Origin: Hypericum androsaemum
Taxonomy: Eukaryota > Streptophyta > Magnoliopsida > Malpighiales > Hypericaceae
Direction: 5' to 3'
Length of the DNA: 64,000 nucleotides
Assembly (NCBI GenBank): GCA_963995505.1
Contig: OZ023180.1
Span: 3,100,501 to 3,164,500 of the forward strand
In this document: piece after piece, positions 60,443 through 64,000 of the stretch
Numbering within the stretch: position 1 is the stretch's first letter
Layout: each line of letters begins with the position of its first letter
The notes under the pieces: model-generated
The model's database searches: none
Seen by the model: only the letters and a program-made list of their open reading frames with translations
What the model was told of the DNA's origin: nothing
Program-made: the position numbers and the translations under genes

Positions 60443-60993
60443 TTAGCATACCCTTTGACTCGGAAATGCTTCTATCACGGCACCATCTGTGATCATACAC
60501 TGGTGCAGATAAAAAAACAAATTTAGAAAAATTGGGAAGCAATCGTAACGTGGAATGATTAAATTTGGTCATCAGAGAAGGGAAAAAAGAGCCAGCGCTA
60601 AAAAGTTACCTCCTTTGCGGTCCGGTCATCCTCGAGTTGGCGCCGATGGATAAAGAATCGAACACTTCTCTTACCGTACGGCTGAGTGGCACTAAATGCA
60701 GCCTTCAACTTGCTAATTTGAGAGTTTTGGTTCATTTTGAAGGACAACACTTTCCCATCCTGAACAAATTTTATATTTTACAAAAACAATCCATTAATCC
60801 TGAAGATGTAGCATCTCAACCTCTACAACAACAATAGTTAACCCTTAACGAAGAGTAATCTCGAGTTTGAGATCTTAAAACGCAATAGTGTTAAATAATT
60901 GAAATCTTATGGATCAATGAACTCAACAAACATCAATTGTACCGCGTCTTTGACATTGACATTAATAAAGTATGCATTCTGATCCAGCGGCAT
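60443..60993 (-). CDS. SUMO-like protein without diglycine (copy 3), start uncertain
   Basis: Three exons at SUMO intron positions: 60943 up to at least 60993, 60610-60759 (exactly 50 codons, as in SUMO) and 60443-60499. The core is open: exon 1 ends FINVNVKDA; exon 2 holds DGKVLSFKMNQNSQISKLKA and RFFIHRRQLEDDRTAKE, aligning with [23 protein letters not shown] and [16 protein letters not shown]. Exon 3 ends CMITDGAVIEAFPSQRVC then TAA, so there is no GG and conjugation is not expected. The ancestral ATG position (before SATGGGEEED, near 61030) reads TTC. The first in-frame ATG, at 60993, would give 85 residues lacking the acidic tail. It could be a non-conjugating SUMO-fold protein or a pseudogene with unusually clean exons. 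Confidence 0.6.
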
Positions 60994-61099
60994 AATCTTG
61001 TCCTCCTCCTCGCCGCCGCCAGTCGCCGAGAATCCTTCACCTTCTTTAACTGCTTATTTCTGGTTTCTTCTTCGGCCAAACTGATAGACCCTTCTATTT

Positions 61100-61109
61100 C
61101 TATTTATAA
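61100..61109 (-). promoter_or_regulatory. conserved TATA box of SUMO-like copy 3
   Basis: TTATAAATAG on the minus strand in the same context as CTATAAATAG of copy 2; about 75 bp upstream of the lost start position. Confidence 0.55.
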
Positions 61110-61957
61110 TCAATGGACCGTGGTATTTGGCAAGCGCGTTTTCATTCCCAAAAACCGTTTCGATTACATGAATCCGACGCTGTAAATCCCGGGTAATCGA
61201 TACGACACCGAAAAGGTTCTAACCTTTAATTTGAGTCATTCTACCAGACTCGAAATTCTTTTGTTGTTTCATCCATGTGTATTTGAGTTAGAACCCGTGG
61301 AAATTCTGGTTCCGTACACTTTATTTAAAATATAGAGAGTGATATTGTTGGGATCGGAAAAAAATATCATTTAAAAAAACGTAATTACATAAGAGAGGTT
61401 TATAATTTTTTCGACATATTTAATCAATGAAGTGAATCATTTCTCTGCAAAATAAAAAGATAGTATGTTGAGAAAATTGTAATAAATTTATTTATAAGTG
61501 TGATAACTGATAAGTGTGAAAATTTATTGAAACAAATTTTTTGAATGGATAAAAAAAATATAAAGTAGTTGGGGGTGGTGAAGCGTTATTCTCCCTGGTC
61601 CTAATTATTGCCACCAAAGAGAGGTTGATTTTTTTTCGTAATAATTTTTTGATAATTGTCTTTATTTATACTCTCCAAACCATGATTTGACATGTATTTT
61701 AATTTATGTTTCAAATCCGTAATTACTTATTTAAATTATAAATTTCGGCAAAATATCAAATCCAGTGTAATTAAACGCAAGTTATTCATGTGAAACAAAC
61801 AGTAAATTGAGAGTATGAACATGATAATGCTGAAGAAGATTGTGAAATATTGAACCCTGCCGAGCTAAAAATAAAGTTCCTCAAATATGAACAAAGAAAA
61901 AGAGCATAAAAGTAAAAGCACGGTACCAACTGTAAATTTACCCGAGAACGAAATTTA
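61110..61957. other. spacer between SUMO-like copy 3 and PIG-T
   Basis: No gene. The proximal part matches the upstream region of SUMO-like copy 2 (divergent promoter side of the duplication block). Confidence 0.5.
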
Positions 61958-62323
61958 CAGGACCGGATTTGGTCATGGAGGCCAAATCCAGCACGGTGCT
62001 GGAGCATTTTTATTAAAGGACACGCGGGGACTATTTTGCAAAAATGTAGAAATATGGGGGTGCAAAATAAAAAAAGCCCACAATCATTGAATCATAACAG
62101 GATAAACTATTGAATCGTAACTGAGTAAACCATTGAATTGTAACTGAGTAAACCATTGAATTGTAACTGGGTAACTGGGACGGACCCCGATTTATCCGGG
62201 ACGGAAAAAAATGGACCATTGAATCATAACTAGGTAGACCATTGAATCATAACTAAATCAACCATTGAATCGTCCAGGACGGTCCTGGCTGGATTTGGCC
62301 TTCCAGGACCAAATCCGCTCCCG
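61958..62323. mobile_element. TIR/MITE with internal 22-bp tandem repeats
   Basis: Termini CAGGACCGGATTTGGTC and (complement) CGGGAGCGGATTTGGTC are inverted for about 45 bp, including GGCCAAATCCAG. The centre (about 62085-62270) holds six or so units of CCATTGAATCGTAACTGAGT. No clear target duplication is seen. It lies in the PIG-T upstream region. Confidence 0.7.
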
Positions 62324-62637
62324 TAATTAATTCATATTTGAATATGTTAAAAAAATTATAATGTGACAAAATTTATTTAACAAAAAATTAATATTATTAT
62401 ATTCTCAAAACGTCCGGCTAAATTAGAACAATAGGTACCAATTGATCTTTGGTATTAAAAAAGAGGCCTGAACTGGAGAAAGTGAAGCCCATTAAAGACC
62501 ACTGGAAAGAGAGAGAGACGAGCCCAGAACCCAGAAGCACCCCGGTCGCCCAAAACAAGATAGGAAAACCGGTCGTCTTCTACGAGAGAGAGAGAGACTG
62601 GACTCGGTGGTGGGTCGACTCATCATCTTCCAACTCG

Positions 62638-64000
62638 ATGGCGGCTCACTTGAGATCACTGGCGGTTCTACTACTCTTCCTGGTCACTTCCCTTACAAGA
62701 CCCGGGTGGTCGGAGGAGGACTTCCACGAGGGGCTATTGCTAAGGCCGTTGCCGGATCGGAAAGTGCTGGCCCATTTCCACTTCCAGAGCCAGGCCCCAC
62801 CTTCCGACTCCCGCCACCACCACCTCTTCCCCAAGTCCATCTCCCAGCTGGTACTTACTTAACCCGCTCTTACCCTTGGTCGGAATTTGAGATTTATGGG
62901 TTTTTTTTGTTAATTTGTTGCTTGATTGGGACAGGCTCAGAAGTTTCATGTCAAGGAGATGGAGCTGTCGTTCACGCAAGGCAGGTGGAACTACGAGCGC
63001 TGGGGCGGGTTCGATCCGGTCGCGAGCAGCAATGCCAAGCCGCCTGGGGTTGAGTTATGGGCTGTGTTCGGTGCCCCGCGAGAGGAAGTTGATGGGTTGT
63101 GGCGGAACTTGACTCACGCGCTTTCGGGGCTTTTCTGCGCTTCCATTAACTTCCTCGAGTCGTCTACTATGTATTCGGCTCCCGAGTTGGGGTTTGGGGC
63201 TGATTCGGGGAGTCTGAGGTACGGAGTGCTGCCGCGGGAAGCTGTTTGTACTGAGAATTTGACGCCCTGGTTGAAGCTGCTTCCTTGTCGGGATAAAGCT
63301 GGGATTTCTGCGCTGTTGGATCGGCCTGCGATTTATAGAGGGTTTTATCATTCTCAGCGGTTGCGTTTGAGATCATATGATTCCGGCATTGTTCTAGAGC
63401 AGACACTCACCCTTGTTCTTCAGCCCAAGGGTCAGGAAACTGGTTCCAATCATTCCGGTGAAAAGGAGCTTCAACCTAGGTGGTCTCTGAGCTCAATTTT
63501 CGGAAGAAAGGTGACTGGAAGTTGTGCTCTTGCTAAATCCAGCTATGTGCATGTTCAGCTAGAGAAATCTCTAGTTGCGGAGCTTTTAAAAACGAAAAAT
63601 TACAAGGTTGACAATGTAGCCTCCCCTCGAGCGTTTTTGAGTGAACCTGGCATTGAACTGTCTGTTAAACCAGACAATGTAGTCAAGGAGGATGATGGTT
63701 TGGATGGACGGGGCTACTCCGTATTATATGAATTTGGGGTTGGAAAGTACAACGATTCTCTGCCTTTTGATTTAGGCTTCACATGGAAAGTTCCTTTGAC
63801 TTGGTCATGTAAACAACCACCACTTCATGCTACCAGATTCTTGATGGGAAGTGGCAATGAAAGGGGTGCTATTGCTGTCCTGTTGAAGTCAAAGGAACCG
63901 CTTAATTGTGCAAATGACAAATGTACAATGCTAGTTGAGCTCTTCCAAGTAGTTCCGTGGTACATAAAAGTATATTATCACACCCTTCGCTTATTCATTG
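62638..64000 (+). CDS. PIGT: PIG-T / Gpi16, GPI transamidase subunit (5' part, continues past window)
   Basis: PIG-T is the ER-membrane subunit that stabilises the GPI-transamidase complex, which attaches GPI anchors to proteins. Exon 1 (62638-62850, 71 codons) begins MAAHLRSLAVLLLFLVTSLT, a signal peptide, followed by EEDFHEGLLLRPLPDRKVLA. The intron is 62851-62934 (GT/AG). Exon 2 from 62935 continues with AQKFHVKEMELSFTQGRWNY, ERWGGFDP, CASINFLESS, LPCRDKAGI, RLRLRSYDSGIVLEQTLT, SSIFGRKVTGSCALAKSS and VVPWYIKVYYHTL, all typical of plant PIG-T. The frame is open to the window edge. Fragments of a duplicate lie at 57672-59772. Confidence 0.94.

Noticed and set aside
1..64000. CRISPR arrays, operons or bacterial-type regulatory features
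   Set aside because: The window is plant nuclear DNA with spliced genes. Tandem repeats here lack spacer architecture.

Overview
This is a stretch of a flowering-plant nuclear genome, most likely a eudicot. Genes are split by many introns with GT/AG borders. The recognisable genes are plant housekeeping and enzyme families. More than half of the window consists of nested transposable elements: Ty1/copia, Ty3/gypsy, a Cassandra-type TRIM, Mutator-like TIR elements, MITEs and one SINE. I cannot name the species.

Host genes, left to right: a seven-exon purple acid phosphatase of the PAP15 (phytase) type (2003-4887, -); a decayed XRI1-like DNA-repair/meiosis gene (13649-16024, -); a complete six-exon ERD2 K/HDEL receptor (20100-22989, +); a complete three-exon SUMO gene (23964-24782, -); a pectin-methylesterase/invertase-inhibitor gene (37426-37893, -) with a truncated, nonsense-mutated tandem copy (35794-36258, -); two divergent SUMO-like copies that lack the C-terminal diglycine (49096-55337 and 60443-60993, -); a PIG-T pseudogene (57672-59772, +); and the 5' part of an apparently intact PIG-T gene (62638 to the window end, +).

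The right third is a segmental duplication. The block [SUMO-like gene, PIG-T] occurs twice in the same arrangement. In the left copy, SUMO-like exon 1 was split by a copia element (49766-55097) and PIG-T collapsed into fragments invaded by three further elements. In the right copy, PIG-T survives next to a SUMO-like gene with open exons but no ancestral start codon.

Mobile DNA forms nested strata. At least nine elements have long terminal inverted repeats, and several have exact or near-exact 9-bp target duplications, as in Mutator-like elements. They carry different GC-rich, gene-like cargo (Pack-MULE style). One (27190-35584) contains a Cassandra TRIM with 5S-rRNA-like LTRs; that TRIM holds a copia element, and part of the nest was then tandemly duplicated together with the inhibitor gene. 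A gypsy chromovirus (40745-45959) and three copia elements have recognisable LTRs, and their polyproteins are all broken.
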